64,000 nucleotides of DNA from Cloeon dipterum. Taxonomy: Eukaryota > Arthropoda > Insecta > Ephemeroptera > Baetidae. The notes below the pieces were generated by a model that did not search any database, was not told the origin of the DNA, and was given only the letters and a program-made list of their open reading frames with translations. The DNA lies in NCBI RefSeq assembly GCF_949628265.1, contig NC_088786.1, positions 18,621,681-18,685,680 of the forward strand. Reading direction: 5' to 3'. Below, in pieces: positions 49,829-62,557 of this stretch (position 1 is its first letter; each line of letters starts with the position of its first letter). The position numbers were made by a program, and so were the translations under genes.

Positions 49829-52800
49829 TGCGAGCAGGGCGCTGGCAGGGTGGACTCTGCCAACGCGTCCCTCCAGCTGAAAAAGTCGTCCTCCCCGCTC
49901 GCGCGAGCAGGCAAAGGCAGGCACTCGGCCACGGAACTTTAATCTGGAGAAAATACGATAGTGAGATTAGAGCAAGAGACACTAAAATTCGACGCGCTTA
50001 AACAGCCGAAGCGCGTAAGTTTGATGAATTCTACAGTTTAGTTAGGTACGTAGATATGTAGTATTTATTTGTTGCGATTTTTGGTAAAGACACTCTGGTA
50101 GGAAAATATTTATAATTAGTTGGACTTGGGATGTTTAGTTGGATAACTTTTTCTATGGAATCATATTTTAAGCACAATAATTACTCTTACATTCATAAAT
50201 TTTAATTACTAAAACATTTCTACCACTCTACGTGGTTCAAGGAAATGCTACTCAATTCAATGGTTTTACTAAACCTTTCCTTGTGAGTAATTTTGTAAAT
50301 TTAATTTCATTTAAAAATCTTTTTATTTAAAACGGTATTGTACATTACCAAAAATTGCTTCATTTTTTTTTAAACAAAGAGAATTTTTTGCAACACAAAT
50401 TTGAACAATTCAATGGGGTTAAATCCGATTATGATTTAATCTACAGAAATGCTTTGTTCCAGTGTATTTACCCGTAGTTTAAAATAATTTAAATTTAAAA
50501 AAAATCCCATAGGTCAACCAAACTTTTGTGTCATTTTGATTATTTTTATTTGGATCTACTCAACTCTTTTAGCTGTGGCCGCATTTCTGGTTCCCACCGT
50601 GCAAATTATCTGCAGAAATGTCACCATTTCTCACTGATTTTATTATGCTGTATTGGGGAAAAAGTTAACCAACTAAAATTTCAAGTCCAAGCCCGACACG
50701 GTGCGCGACGGCGCGTCCAACCATAATGCATTTTCATTTTACACGAAGTTGTTGTTACTTGTAGTTGAGGAGGTTGTTGGTGGTCGAGAGTTATCGTTCA
50801 GCTGCTGAATGGTGATATTTACGATGGCAATTTTTTGTTTCGAGTTTTTACTAATGATTCGAAACATGAATAGAATCCAATAATCGGCCTTGCGCAATCT
50901 TCAGAAAACTGAAACTCTTCCAAATTTTGCTATCCAGGGTAATCAAACGAATGCTGACACATTTTCGCGAGAATCAATAGTGCCACTATGTTATTATTAT
51001 CAACCTAATAGCCGATTCTTTTGTACATTGCATTTCCTTCTTATTTGGGTAGTTTACATAGCGTTTACCTCGTCATTGTTGGTACCATTTTACCCACTTT
51101 TTAGTATTATATTTTAAGTCCCAAGAGGGTCGCTGATGATTTATCTCAGACTGGTCTCTGATCTACAAACACTTTTATATTGAATGTGTTATACATACAT
51201 ATTGCAATAATTATTCGCCAAACAGAGTTTTTTGATGTTTCGCGTTTGCAAAACTTAAATGGTTGGGTCTTGCTCAAATAATGTATATTGCGTGTGCACA
51301 AATCCTGTGTATCACCCAATCACTCTAACAATAACACAAAGAAATCGTTTCGCTTGGAGATCGTTTTAGGAAAGTTTGCATCTCCTTGCCAGGTGTTCAT
51401 ATTCCAGAAACTCAGCCTGAATGGGCTCTTTTTGACGGTTTTATTGTTTTTCTATTGCCTCGGTGGAAAGTCATCAGAAACTCGCTGTGCGTTCAGGAAT
51501 AATATACTCAGAACCGAAGACTGTCTGCACTTAAATGAGTGTTTTCTGCCGCGTGGCAAAGCCAAAACACAACAGAGGTGAGATTTGTCAAACTCTTCCT
51601 TCTGCTACGCCTGGAACTTATCGCGCATTTGTTTTGCTTGTGCCATCACTTGAAAGTGTCGCTGTTCTGGAATAAATTAACCGCATTCAGCAGCGAAAAC
51701 AAAGTAATATCACAGGATCGGAGAAGCAACGAGAGTTATAAAATGCTTTAGCGCGAGGTAATCTAGCGAAAAGGTGTATCAGAACATAATTATCACTAGA
51801 CATAGACTGTGATAAAATCGCAGAGCGAAATTTGAGAGAGCAACTCGAGTTACATAAATAGTTGGAGCATAATTTGTCGTGTGTATTGTATAATAAAATG
51901 TGGACAAAAAATGAAGCAAGCTATTGACAATACTAACAAAACACAAATCATCATGCTGTTAAAATTGATGTGAAAAACCACAGCTTTTCTTTGCGTGTCA
52001 GTTCATCGTTTTTGTTTATCCTCTTCATCTAACACCATACAAAAATTGTTTCATTGCTTGAACTGCTAACTCGCAATCCTCTTGATGTGTGTCAGAAAAT
52101 TTTGACTTAAATTCTCAATTTTCTGGCACTTAATTGTTGACTTGTGAAAAATCTCAATAAAAATTGTGTCTCCCTTCTGTGATGTGCGAGTTCACTAACT
52201 GTTTAAAAAAAATGAAAAATAATAACAGAAGCTGGAAAAGAACTACCGTGTAAAATAGAACTCAAATAATGGCTGTATATTGGACAAGCTGTATATATAA
52301 AAACCTGTTTTCGGTGTATATATACTAAATCGAACCCCTCACTGGATGAGCATTCGAAAAACACGTAGAAAAATCATGGAGAAAAAGTGAGTTCAAATGT
52401 GTTTGCAGTGCAGAGTACAACGGATGGGAATTCTGATCAAATTGAATTTTGGTACAAGGGAATTTTTGTCACAGGAAGATGCGAGTTGCGGGGTTGTCAA
52501 CTATTTCGTTGCTCGTTATTCTCTTTTCGTTTGCACTCTGAAATGAGTGTAGGCGGACATTTTCAACGATCGCTGATTCAAAAATTCTCTGCAACTAATA
52601 CCGTTGCTATGAATTTTGTTTTGCTTATGATACCTGAGCAGTCAACACAGCTGCTGTACAGTATGAAAATGGATGATAATATTTTTTGTTGTAATTTTTT
52701 CCCTAATTATTAAAGCCTCCTACTCCTTGTTTGTTCTAGGGAGCGTGGCCATAGTAAAATCATTCTTATAAATCAAATTCCTTTTGTTCGGCCAAAATGT

Positions 52801-53640
52801 AATATATAAATATCCAGGTTGTTTTCCCTGCTTGATCAAACGAATGTTTAAAATTTTCTGCTGAAGTAAGTTCCCTTTAAAAATTAATTTTTAATCGGTA
52901 AAAATCTTTCATTGAATCCTCAACAAAATCAAAAATAGATTGATTGCAGCTACGTTATTATTAAATCTTTTTGGGAAAGAGTTCTGAGAATATTTATTGT
53001 TTTCTACAATTTATTCACCTTGAATCAGAAAAAATAATATTCTCCAGCTTATTAAATTCCCATCCCTTGGAGCCTCTGCCATGATTTACGACCTGCCGAA
53101 TCAATATACTTGTAAAGTGAGGTGTATAGTGTATTCTACTCGTGAAAAGGCGTAGATCGCAATCTGTATTTAGCAGCTGTTAATGTTACGAGAGTCCAAA
53201 GATACTTAATTAGGCTGATATAGAGACGAAAGCAGCTGGGAGGAGTTGGCCTTTGTGATACAGGAGACGTGAGGAAAATTCTGATCAAAAATATCATTTT
53301 CCCTGTAGTGTGTGTGCCATATATTAACGTTCTCTTTCTTGATCAGGATGTGAATGAGGGCGGAAGTTAGTTGGGTGTTGCGACAAAAATTGCTTAAAAC
53401 CTTGTCGAGCTGACACGAGTCGAGCGGAGTCGACTCGGTGTTTGGAACAAAGTGCCAAATCCTGCGCTAAAAATTTTGTTTGTCCACCTTTTTTCAGACG
53501 AAAGTACACTCTATGTAGAGACTACACGCACGCTGAACATTTAATTAGTTGCTCAATGAAGAACAAAAACTCTGTTTCCGAAATTTATTTTCCGCGCGTA
53601 AAGTGCCGCCGACTCTATTGTAATATGCTTGTTTGTACTT
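49829..53640. other. Gat 3' UTR and intergenic spacer
   Basis: No coding exon recognised. AATAAA at 51892-51897 is one possible end of a long Gat 3' UTR, but the real poly(A) site cannot be fixed from sequence. Open frames are short and AT-rich. Confidence 0.4.
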
Positions 53641-53644
53641 TTTA

Positions 53645-56600
53645 GACTTAAAATGCGCTTAGTTTAACGCAAGATGCGAAAATTGAAATCGAATGGAATG
53701 GAAGACAAAATAAAGCATTATTTTACAATGTTCCACACACGCTTCTGGAATTTTTATTCCATCGACCCCAAAGCCATAAAACGTTTAAAAATGGTGTCAC
53801 CGCACGTGGACAGTGAATTTGAGCGGATTTATAGGTGTGTACAACATGGCGTTTTTGTACTGCATTGGGCCGTACTTGAACTCCCAGCGAAATCTTCTTA
53901 TCATCTGCGAAGAAAATCTCAATTAGTGCATGGATCATGTTAGGGGTTAGGTTTAATACTTTTGCCAATGTTACTTGGATTTCCAGCTGTGCAAACCTCA
54001 TTCCCAAGCACTTTCGAGCTCCGTGTCCAAATGGAAGAGCGACGAAGGGATTTGCTTTTTCCTCTTGCTCGTGCCCTCTGATCCACCTTTCAGGTATAAA
54101 TTTTTCCGGCTCCCGGAAGTATTTGCTAAACCGTGAGATTACTGCGTGAGACATCATGATTTCGACCTGTATGGCAGAAATATTGATTTATGATCATGAA
54201 AACATTATTTAAATATATATTTACATTTGGTGGAACTCTGTAGTTAGAGAGTATCACTTCTTTTTCCGTCTTTCTCATGTTTCCGCTCACGACTGGCGTC
54301 ATTCTGGAATGGAATTTCTTTCATTTTTTCCATGCAGATTAAAATTATAGTGCACCTCATGCTTTCCTTGATGCAAGCTTTCAGGTATTTCATTTCCTCC
54401 ACCATTTCGCTAGTGATAGGAGAAAATGGGTCAGGCATGATTCGCTTCAGCTCTTGATACAAAACTTCCTGCTTTTCCTGGTTCTCAGACAAGTGCAGCA
54501 TTAAATTCGCCAGAGCAACAGAAGTCTAATAATTAAATTTAACAGTCTAAAGCTATAATCGGACCAAGAAAATTATTTACTGTGTCGATTCCCCCGAACA
54601 GCATGTCGTGCGCCAGGATGACAGCTCTGTTCGGATTCGGGTCTCTTTGAAGAAGTCTTTCCAACGCACTCAGCTCCTGGTCCGCGGGTCTCCTGCTCGA
54701 CCGTTCTATCGCTTGGCTAATGTATTTTTGGCTCACCCTGAAAATTTCCCCTTCGAGAATATTTAAAAATTTAGACTAATTCTCACTCGGGAAAGCTATT
54801 TTTTTGGAAAATGTCAATTTTAATAAAAAAATGATGAGTGAGGAATAAACAAATTAATCCAGAATTGCTCTCAGGGCATTAAGTTTTGGAATTATTACTA
54901 TAGTCGTACAATTTTGTAAAATATATAAATCCATCTATGCATTTCATTTCTTTTTAATGCCCAAATAAAATGGCATAATAACAGAAAAGTCTCAAATCCA
55001 TAAAATTCATCTATGGTAAAATTGTAATTTTAGCCTAATTATAAATATTTTTTAATAATTATAAGAATATTTTACTCAGAAATGCAATCGACGGCTGCCG
55101 AGAATTTTTTCCAGGATGGTGTTGGAACGAAAGGCCATAGAAAGGATTCGCCGCCCATTTCCAAGTTGTGCATGGTCTCAAAAAGGCTGTGCACCGCGTT
55201 GATCATCCGTTGCGGCTCAGAGTCGGGGTCGAGCTTTTCCTCCAGACATCCTAAACGCGTGTCCAACGCAATCATAGCAATCGCTATACCACAATACTCA
55301 AGATAAGTGTTTTAAAATTAATTTAACTCGTAGATCTTACACTCAAGCGCCCATTTATTTAGATTATTTTTGAAATCATCAGGCATTTCGTTTTTTGAAT
55401 CCATCCAACTGGGAATCCTAGTAATTTGGGAGAAATTAATATCAAGATTACCAACATGGCTCTTTTTGAAAAAACTTTTTAACTAAGTCCTCGGCCACCT
55501 CGTCGATCTTGGATGTGTAAATTTGCACGATTTTGATCTGCATCATAATCGGATTAGCTTGGTGTCTCCCCTCCTGCCACTCTTCTCCTTGGCTGCTCCA
55601 TTTTAAAAATTAATATTGAAGAAACATTAAGATATGATTTACTCGACAATCAGTCCACCCATTCCCTTGAAGATGTCTTTGCGGTGAACCTTTCGGTAGT
55701 AATCTAAGCATTTGACCGGTGGCCGGTTGGGCCAAGGACCCTCGCCTCTTATGATCGTTTCAATGTCCTTAGGGTCGAACACAAAAACGAGGTCATTTTT
55801 TGGCTGCAGTCCGCTGAATTTAACAATTGGTCCAAACTCGTCGTAGAATTGCTTGGATACTTTTATTAGGTCGCCAAAGTCGTACTTTCCTGTCAAATCA
55901 AACGTCGCCTTAAATTTGTCAAACCAAAAAAAAAAACTCACTAAATCCAGGTAAGAAGCGGAACTTATTCCCCAGCAAAGGAATCGGCTTCGGTCCAGGC
56001 ATTTCCTCGTAGGGTCGTACATCCTGGGTTGTCCTTGCTGAATAGACGAGTTTTTGTTCACTCACAGTCAACGCAGTGCTTAAATACCGCTTATTCGCAG
56101 GCACAAATATTCTCTGAGCCATTGTTTCTGGTAAAAGAGGCAATATAAACCGTCCAATTAAACAAGAACATTAATATGAAAACAACTCAAATTGAATAGA
56201 TGCGGTAAAGATTATAATATTCAGCACTGCAACTTACACAACGGCTCAACCGCACATCACACGCTCAATCATTGAGAATGAAAATGATCAAAACTGCTTG
56301 CGTATTTCTTTGGGCTCGTTAGCCTCTGAGGTTGACTTTGAACTCAAAACTGTTGTGATGATAAGATAGTGAAAAATTGACACACAATAAAATTTCAATG
56401 TCAAACAGACAAAATAATTTTTTTTAAAAAAATATCGCTATCATCGAGAGAGTTAATAATTATTTTCAATGGTGTATGTGTGTATTAGCAAAATATTATT
56501 ATATGGTCAATTTTAAATCAGTACCTAGTATTTTCATTTGTAAACTGAAATTGAATGGGCTAACAAGAAGACCACACCAACGAATAGTTTTTGTAATGCA

Positions 56601-57780
56601 CGGGGCAGTATTTTAATGAAGGAGATAAAATAATATGTCTCTTGCTGCTCCACTGCTGAGGAAAGAATTATTTACTCTTGAGAAAGCTGCATCAAAAGTA
56701 TGAGATTTTGAAATGGAAAAATTCATTTTCATAGTAGAAAAATCCATCCAGAATAATCAGCAACCAAAACTTTAATTAGTTGTTGGAATTTCAATTCAAA
56801 AAATGTTTAAAATTATCATCTATCATTGAAATGATCGCTACCTGATGGCGCTATCTTTTAATATCTGTGCGCCCCGTTACGACGGCTAAAAGATTGAATA
56901 CACAATGGCACTACACAGTTAACTCTCACGACACACTTGTAAGACCATTTAGTTTGTGCCATTTACATGAACTGGAAAAGGTTCACAAACTCCCGAAATT
57001 ATGTGACTCGCATGTGAGTGAAATAACTTGGGTTTTTTCAAATTTAAATTACACCAGAATGTGTCATAATTAATTTAATCCTGGTAGTCATTATTAACAG
57101 GACTGGGCTCGCCCCTTGTGGTGAGCGTTTTCCACTGCCATTCGTTTGCGAAAATATTGGGTACGACAGCATAGCTAATGTAGCGGGATTTCCCTCTTTG
57201 CTAGCAGAAACCGTTCCATACCAATCAATTAAGCCAGCTGAAACACTCACTCAATGATATATTTTTATTACAATTTGTACTAGCCAGTGCAACAAATGTT
57301 ATGTTGGGGCTACCATCAAAGTTTTAAAACCCTGGTATGAATATAGCAACTTGATGTAATAGGAAAAAAGGAAAGCTTTTCTTGTCGCAAAATATACTTG
57401 GCTGCACCTAAATGCTGCCTACTCTCTCCTACCCTCAGTAACGATTGCATCAGGAGCGCTGATTCGCGAGCAGAAAATTTCATACCAGACAGCTATCGTT
57501 GATGCAAGCCCAAAAATTTTACCCTAATTCTTGGCAATGAAAATTAAGGACCAGCCGCATGCCTATAGACGCTGCCCGAATGCAAGCGGCCGCACTGTGG
57601 AGTACTGGAGTGCGTTGATAAATTTACTCCGAGGGCCTGCTGCAGTTTTATTTTCAACGCCACGCCGTGGCACTTCCACCAGAATTATTCCGCTCTGGCA
57701 GACGCCACGCAGGAAAAATCGGGGAACAAAAGTTAAGTGTAACAATAACACGAAGTTTTATTTCTCAAGATGTTTTTAGC
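53645..57780. repeat. Tandem duplication unit 1 (carries P450 copy A)
   Basis: This segment is homologous, in direct orientation, to 58915-64000. Matching landmarks are the 3' flank (53645-53796 against 58915-59067), all ten exons and the short upstream flank (56123-56220 against 61600-61690). Farther upstream, the pieces at about 56290-56410, 56530-56580 and 56840-57740 match 61755-61880, 63020-63060 and 63190-64000. Confidence 0.8.
53797..56122 (-). CDS. Mitochondrial-clan cytochrome P450, CYP12-like, copy A
   Basis: This family comprises heme monooxygenases, often of xenobiotics, in the mitochondrial matrix, fed by adrenodoxin. Ten exons: 56122-55942, 55889-55643, 55595-55476, 55417-55341, 55283-55076, 54737-54581, 54525-54356, 54303-54225, 54166-53960 and 53904-53797, giving 517 aa. 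An Arg-rich presequence without acidic residues (MAQRIFVPANKRYLSTAL) fits mitochondrial import; then RPYEEMPGPKPIPLLGN. The I-helix is GGIDTTS, the K-helix KACIKESMR (ExxR), then FIPERW and the heme loop PFGHGARKCLGMRFA with its Cys. Exon 3 ends at a weak donor (AA|GTTTTT); any other reading gives a frameshift. WALESIA...ALDTRLG matches CYP12 across intron 4. A minus-strand AATAAA (53758-53753) follows the stop. CYP302/314/315 hormone-synthesis P450s are less likely because those are single-copy genes. Confidence 0.92.
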
Positions 57781-57850
57781 AGTAGCCATATAATTTTCTT
57801 AAAAGGTAAAAAATATTAACTAGTAGAATTTACCAGCACCTCTATATAGA
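56200..57850. other. P450 upstream flank, no gene recognised
   Basis: The flank is AT-rich but includes a GC-richer block (57.53-57.73 kb) that is conserved in the second unit (about 63.85-64.0 kb). The conserved block encodes no protein I recognise. It could be regulatory sequence or part of another repeated element. Confidence 0.4.
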
Positions 57851-57887
57851 CTCGATATACGTTTTCAAACCGCGTCTTACAACAGTT

Positions 57888-58670
57888 TCATCGCTCGTAG
57901 ACGGTGAACTTGAGCGGGCTGATAGGAGCGTGCACCAACGTAGATTATTTGTACTTCGTGGGGCCGTACTTGATTTCCCAGCGGAACCTTCTCATCATCT
58001 GTCAAATTTAACTTATTGTACGAATTTGTGCATACTTGATTGAATTATTGTACCTTCACCAATACGATTTCCATTTCCAGTTACGCAAACCTCATTCCGA
58101 TGCACTTCGAACTCCGTGTATGAACGGAAGAGTGACAAATGGATTAGCCTTTTCTTCCTGCTCATGCCCTCTAATCCACCTTTCCGGAATGAACTTTTCA
58201 CCACCGGCATCAATCTGTAAAATATGCACAACATTAAAATAAATTTTTTTAGATATGGTTAAAAATATACCGCATGCTTTCTTCAATGCAGCCTTCAAGT
58301 ATTTTTTGGTTTTGTTCAGCATGTCGTTCGTGACTGGGGCGCAAGGGTTCGGTATAATTTTTTTCAATTCACCATGCAAGATTTCCTGCTTGTCCTGATT
58401 TTCGGACAGCTGCAGCATCACGTTTGTCAAGGAATGAGACGTCTGAGAAAAATTAAATTCAGTAATAATTTTAAAATATTTTGTGTTTTTCTTATATTAC
58501 ATTTTTATAATACCGTGTCAATTCCAGCCATCAGCATGTCAAGCGCCATGATGACTGCTCTCAACGGGTTCGGATCCCTCTTCAGCAGTCTCTCCAACGC
58601 ACTTGGCTCCTGATCGACAGGCCGCGATTTTGATCTTTCAATCGCTTCAAGCACATGCTTTTGGCTCGCT
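57888..58670 (-). pseudogene. P450 pseudogene, 3' half of a CYP12-like gene
   Basis: Parts of exons 6-10 of a CYP12-like gene remain: 58670-58514 (exon 6, intact, ending AGIDT), 58442-58271 (exon 7, frameshifted just before the ExxR helix), 58214-58054 (a fusion of the start of exon 8, LMPVV, with the middle of exon 9, EKFIPERW) and 57998-57888 (exon 10). In the fused exon one base is lost in the heme loop, so the Cys falls out of frame, and TAA replaces a Gln codon a few codons later. Exon 10 also has an internal TAA. Exons 1-5 are absent. It lies between the two intact copies on the same strand and is clearly more diverged from them than they are from each other, so it is older than their duplication. 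Confidence 0.87.
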
Positions 58671-59067
58671 CTACAAAATGAAGGTTTTTATTAAAACTTC
58701 AAAGAAAATTATATATTAAATTAATCTAATGTTTGAATAGACAAGTTAAGAATAACTGTTATTAAAAAAATTAAGAAGATAGCAAATTGCGATACACTAA
58801 TAGAGCTTGCGCTCTGATAATTTTTAAACGATTTCCTCACATGAGCAGTTTTCAAAATAACTATTTACTTTGTGGCAAAATAAATTTAAAAATGATTATT
58901 TTTTTATTTCAGACATAAAACGCGTTTAGTTAATAAATGCAAGAAGCAAAAATTGAAATCGAATGGAATGGAAGACCAAATAAAGCATTATTTTACAATG
59001 TTCCACACACGCTTCTGGAAATTTTATTCCAACGACACGCAAGCCATAAAACAGTCAAAAAATGGTG

Positions 59068-61599
59068 TCACCGCACGTGGACAGTGAATTTGAGCGGATT
59101 TATAGGTGTGTACAACATGGCGTTTTTGTACTGCATTGGGCCGTACTTGAACTCCCAGCGAAATCTTCTTATCATCTACGAAGAAAATCTCAATTAGTGC
59201 ATGGATCATGTTAGGTGTTAGGTTTAATACTTTTGCCAATGTTACTTGGATTTCCAGCTGTGCAAACCTCATTCCCAAGCACTTTCGAGCTCCGTGTCCA
59301 AATGGAAGAGCGACGAAGGGATTTGCTTTTTCCTCTTGCTCGTGCCCTCTGATCCACCTTTCAGGTATAAATTTTTCCGGCTCCCGGAAGTATTTGCTAA
59401 ACCGTGAGATTACTGCGTGAGACATCATGATTTCGACCTGTATGGCAGAAATATTGATTTGTGATCATGAAAACATTATTTAAATATATATTTACATTTG
59501 GTGGAACTCTGTAGTTTGAGAGTATCACTTCTTTTTCCGTCTTTCTCATGTTTCCGCTCACGACTGGCGTCATTCTGGAATGGAATTTCATTCATTTTTT
59601 CCATGCAGATTAAAATTATAGTGCACCTCATGCTTTCCTTGATGCAAGCTTTCAGGTATTTCATTTCCTCCACCATTTCGCTAGTGATAGGAGAAAATGG
59701 GTCAGGCATGATTCGCTTCAGCTCTTGATACAAAACTTCCTGCTTTTCCTGGTTCTCAGACAAGTGCAGCATTAAATTCGCCAGAGCAACAGAAGTCTAA
59801 TATAATTAAATTTAACAGTCTAAAGCTATAATCGGACCAAGAAAATTATTTTTTACTGTGTCGATTCCCCCAGAGAGCATGTCGTGCACCAGGATGACAG
59901 CTCTGTTCGGATTCGGGTCACTTTGCAGAAGTCTTTCCAACGCACTCGGCTCCTGGTCCACGGGCCTCCTGCTCGACCGTTCTATCGCTTGGACAATGTA
60001 TTTTTGGCTAACCCTAAAAATTTCACCTTGAGAATATTTAAAAAATATTTTTTAGACTAACTCTCACTCGGGGTAGTTATTTTCGTAGAAAATATATATT
60101 TTAAAAAATTGAAGAGTGATCTTGGGACAAATTGCTCATTTTTCCAATTTCGTTCGCTCAAGTATAAAATCACTATTTCTCTGATAATCATCTATGTTAC
60201 TTGATTTATTTTGCTTTAATGCTGGTCTCGTAAGCAAGTTTCGCTTAATAATCCATCATTGCTCTCATAGGGCATTAATTTTTGGAATAATTACAATATA
60301 CACTGTAGTCTAGAAATTTTTTCAAATTTATCATCGATCTATATGCATTTAATTTACTTTTTAACATCCAAAAATGGCATAATATCAGACTATAGGCCCA
60401 AATCCATAAATTTATTCTAGGGTAAAATTGTAATTTATCCCAATTGAATAAACATTTAATTAATTATAAGAATATTTTTACTCAGAAATGCAATCGAAAG
60501 CTGCAATGAATTTTTTCCAGGATGGTGTTGGAACGAAAGGCCATAGAAAGGATTCGCCGCCCATTTCCAAGTTGTGCATGGTCTCAAAAAGGCTGTGCAC
60601 CGCGTTGATCATCCTTTGTGGCTCTGAGTCGGGGTCGAGCTTTTCCTCCAGACATCCTAAACGCGTGTCCAACGCAATCATAGCAATCGCTATACCACAA
60701 TACTCAAGATAAGTATTTTAAAATTAATTTAACTCGTAGATCTTACACTCAAACGCCCATTTATATAGTTTGTTTCTGAAATCATCAGGCATTTCGTTTT
60801 TTGAATCCATCCAACTAGGAATCCTAGTAATTTGGGATAAATTACTATCAAGATTACCAACATAGCTCTTTGAAAAAACATTTTAACTAAGTCCTCGGCC
60901 ACCTCGTCGATCTTGGATGTGTACATTTGCACGATTTTGATCTGCATCATAATCGGATTAGCTTGGCGTCTCCCTTCCAGCCAATCTTCTCCTTGGCTGC
61001 TCCATTTTAAAAATTAGTATTGAAGAAAATTAAGATTATTATGCTTTACTCGACAATCAGTCCACCCACTCCCTTCAAAATATCTTTGCGGTGAACCATT
61101 CTGTAGTAATCTAAGCATTTTATCGATGGTCGGTTGGGCCAAGGACCCTCGCCTCTTATAATCGTTTCAATGTCCTTAGGGTCGAATACGAAAACCAGGT
61201 CGTTTTTTGGCTGCAGTCCGCTGAATTTAACAATTGGTCCAAACTCGTCAAAGAATTGCTTGGATACTTTTATTAGGTCGCCAAAGTCGTACTTTCCTGT
61301 TGAATCAAAAGTCATTAATTTTGTTGATTTTAAAACACTATTAAATTTTTATTTTTAATAATATATAAGATCTCAAAAATGAAAAATCCTTAAATTTGTC
61401 AAACCAAAAAAAACTCACTAAATCCAGGTAAGAAGCGGAACTTATTCCCCAGTAAAGGAATCGGCTTCGGTCCAGGCATTTCCTCGTAGGGTCGTACATC
61501 CTGGGTTGTCCTTGCTGAATAGACGAGTTTTTGTTCACTCACAGTCAACGCAGTGCTTAAATACCGCTTATTCGCAGGCACAAATATTCTCTGAGCCAT
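59068..61599 (-). CDS. Mitochondrial-clan cytochrome P450, CYP12-like, copy B
   Basis: Tandem paralogue of copy A with the same ten-exon structure and identical exon lengths: 61599-61419, 61296-61050, 60999-60880, 60823-60747, 60689-60482, 60013-59857, 59796-59627, 59574-59496, 59437-59231 and 59175-59068, giving 517 aa. Exon 1 and exons 9-10 are the same as copy A at protein level. Exons 2-6 carry most of the differences, for example NRPSIKC for NRPPVKC, GEDWLEGRR for GEEWQEGRH, and LSGGIDT for LFGGIDT in the I-helix near the substrate pocket. Heme loop, ExxR and I-helix Thr are intact. Exon 3 again ends at a weak donor (AT|GTTTTT). Intron 3 differs in length from copy A by two bases, which keeps both frames open. 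A 3' AATAAA lies at 59028-59023 (minus). Confidence 0.92.
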
Positions 61600-62169
61600 T
61601 GTTTCTGGTAAAAGAGGCAATATAAACCGTCCAATTAAACAAGAACATTAATATGAAAACAACTCAAATTGAATGGATGCGGTAAAGATAGTAAAATTGA
61701 TCACCAAAGTACAACACAACGGCTCGACCGCACTTCCTTGAGAATGAAAACGAACAAAACTGCTTGCGTATTTCTTTGGGTTCATTGGCCTCTGAGGTTG
61801 ACTCTGTGCTAAAACTGTTAAGATGATAAGATAGTTAAAAATTGACACACAATAAAACTCGATGCCAAAAAGACAAATAATGGTTAAAAGAATATCGCGA
61901 TCGAAAAGGTCATTCCCCTATTACTAATACGCGTGCCGGGGACAAGAAACTCTTGTTTTCTTCTCCACACATGCTTTCTCTGCGTTTCGAGCACATTTGA
62001 CGGTGCTTGGCGACGATTTCTCACTCTCTCCTATAACTGACCTTCCTCAGGTCACCCGACCTGAATCCTCATTTTTTTGGTTTAACGGCTTTGACGCCGC
62101 CGTCGCTTCTTTTTGGCATTTTTTTGCTATTTTCATATCACCGCGCAGACTATTTTGACGCGCACAAGG

Positions 62170-62557
62170 TGCTGTAGCGGTTCCCGCTTATTGGCGTTAA
62201 CTTAGTTTGTAACCTTTAGATGTCACTTGTAACTGTATGATAAGCTTTTCTCATTTACCCTGTATAATTTACCTTCACTGACCGCTCACCTACGCACGCA
62301 TACGGTCATGTCGCATTTACCTCTCCGGCCGGGAGTATAATGCCGTGCGCATATATGACGCTTGTAATAACTTAATAGACCCGAAGATAATACCGGGGTA
62401 AGCATTGTATTTAACTGTGATAATTATTGTTATTCTCGACTCGCATATTGATGCGTTAATTAATTGTTTATATATTGACTTTCCTTTGAGATTTTATTGT
62501 GAATATTTATTATGTAAAACTTTACAGTCTTAATTATGGATTAAATCTACGTCTACA
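62170..62557. mobile_element. Candidate solo LTR of a retrotransposon
   Basis: A 388 bp block begins TGCTGTAG and ends GTCTACA, with TG...CA ends, and is flanked by the 4 bp direct repeat AAGG (62166-62169 and 62558-62561). It lies inside the sequence present upstream of P450 copy B but absent from copy A. No primer-binding site, polypurine tract or gag/pol frame is seen beside it, so a solo LTR from recombination is the best reading. The short target repeat could be chance. Confidence 0.4.

Noticed and set aside
55341..55595. Calling both P450 copies pseudogenes because of a frameshift after the KIDEVAEDLVK segment
   Set aside because: A short intron with a weak GT donor restores the frame in both copies and fits the family alignment.
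56122..56143. P450 start at an upstream TTG giving seven extra residues
   Set aside because: Not an ATG, and a splice acceptor (TTTTACCAG) lies between it and the ATG at 56122.
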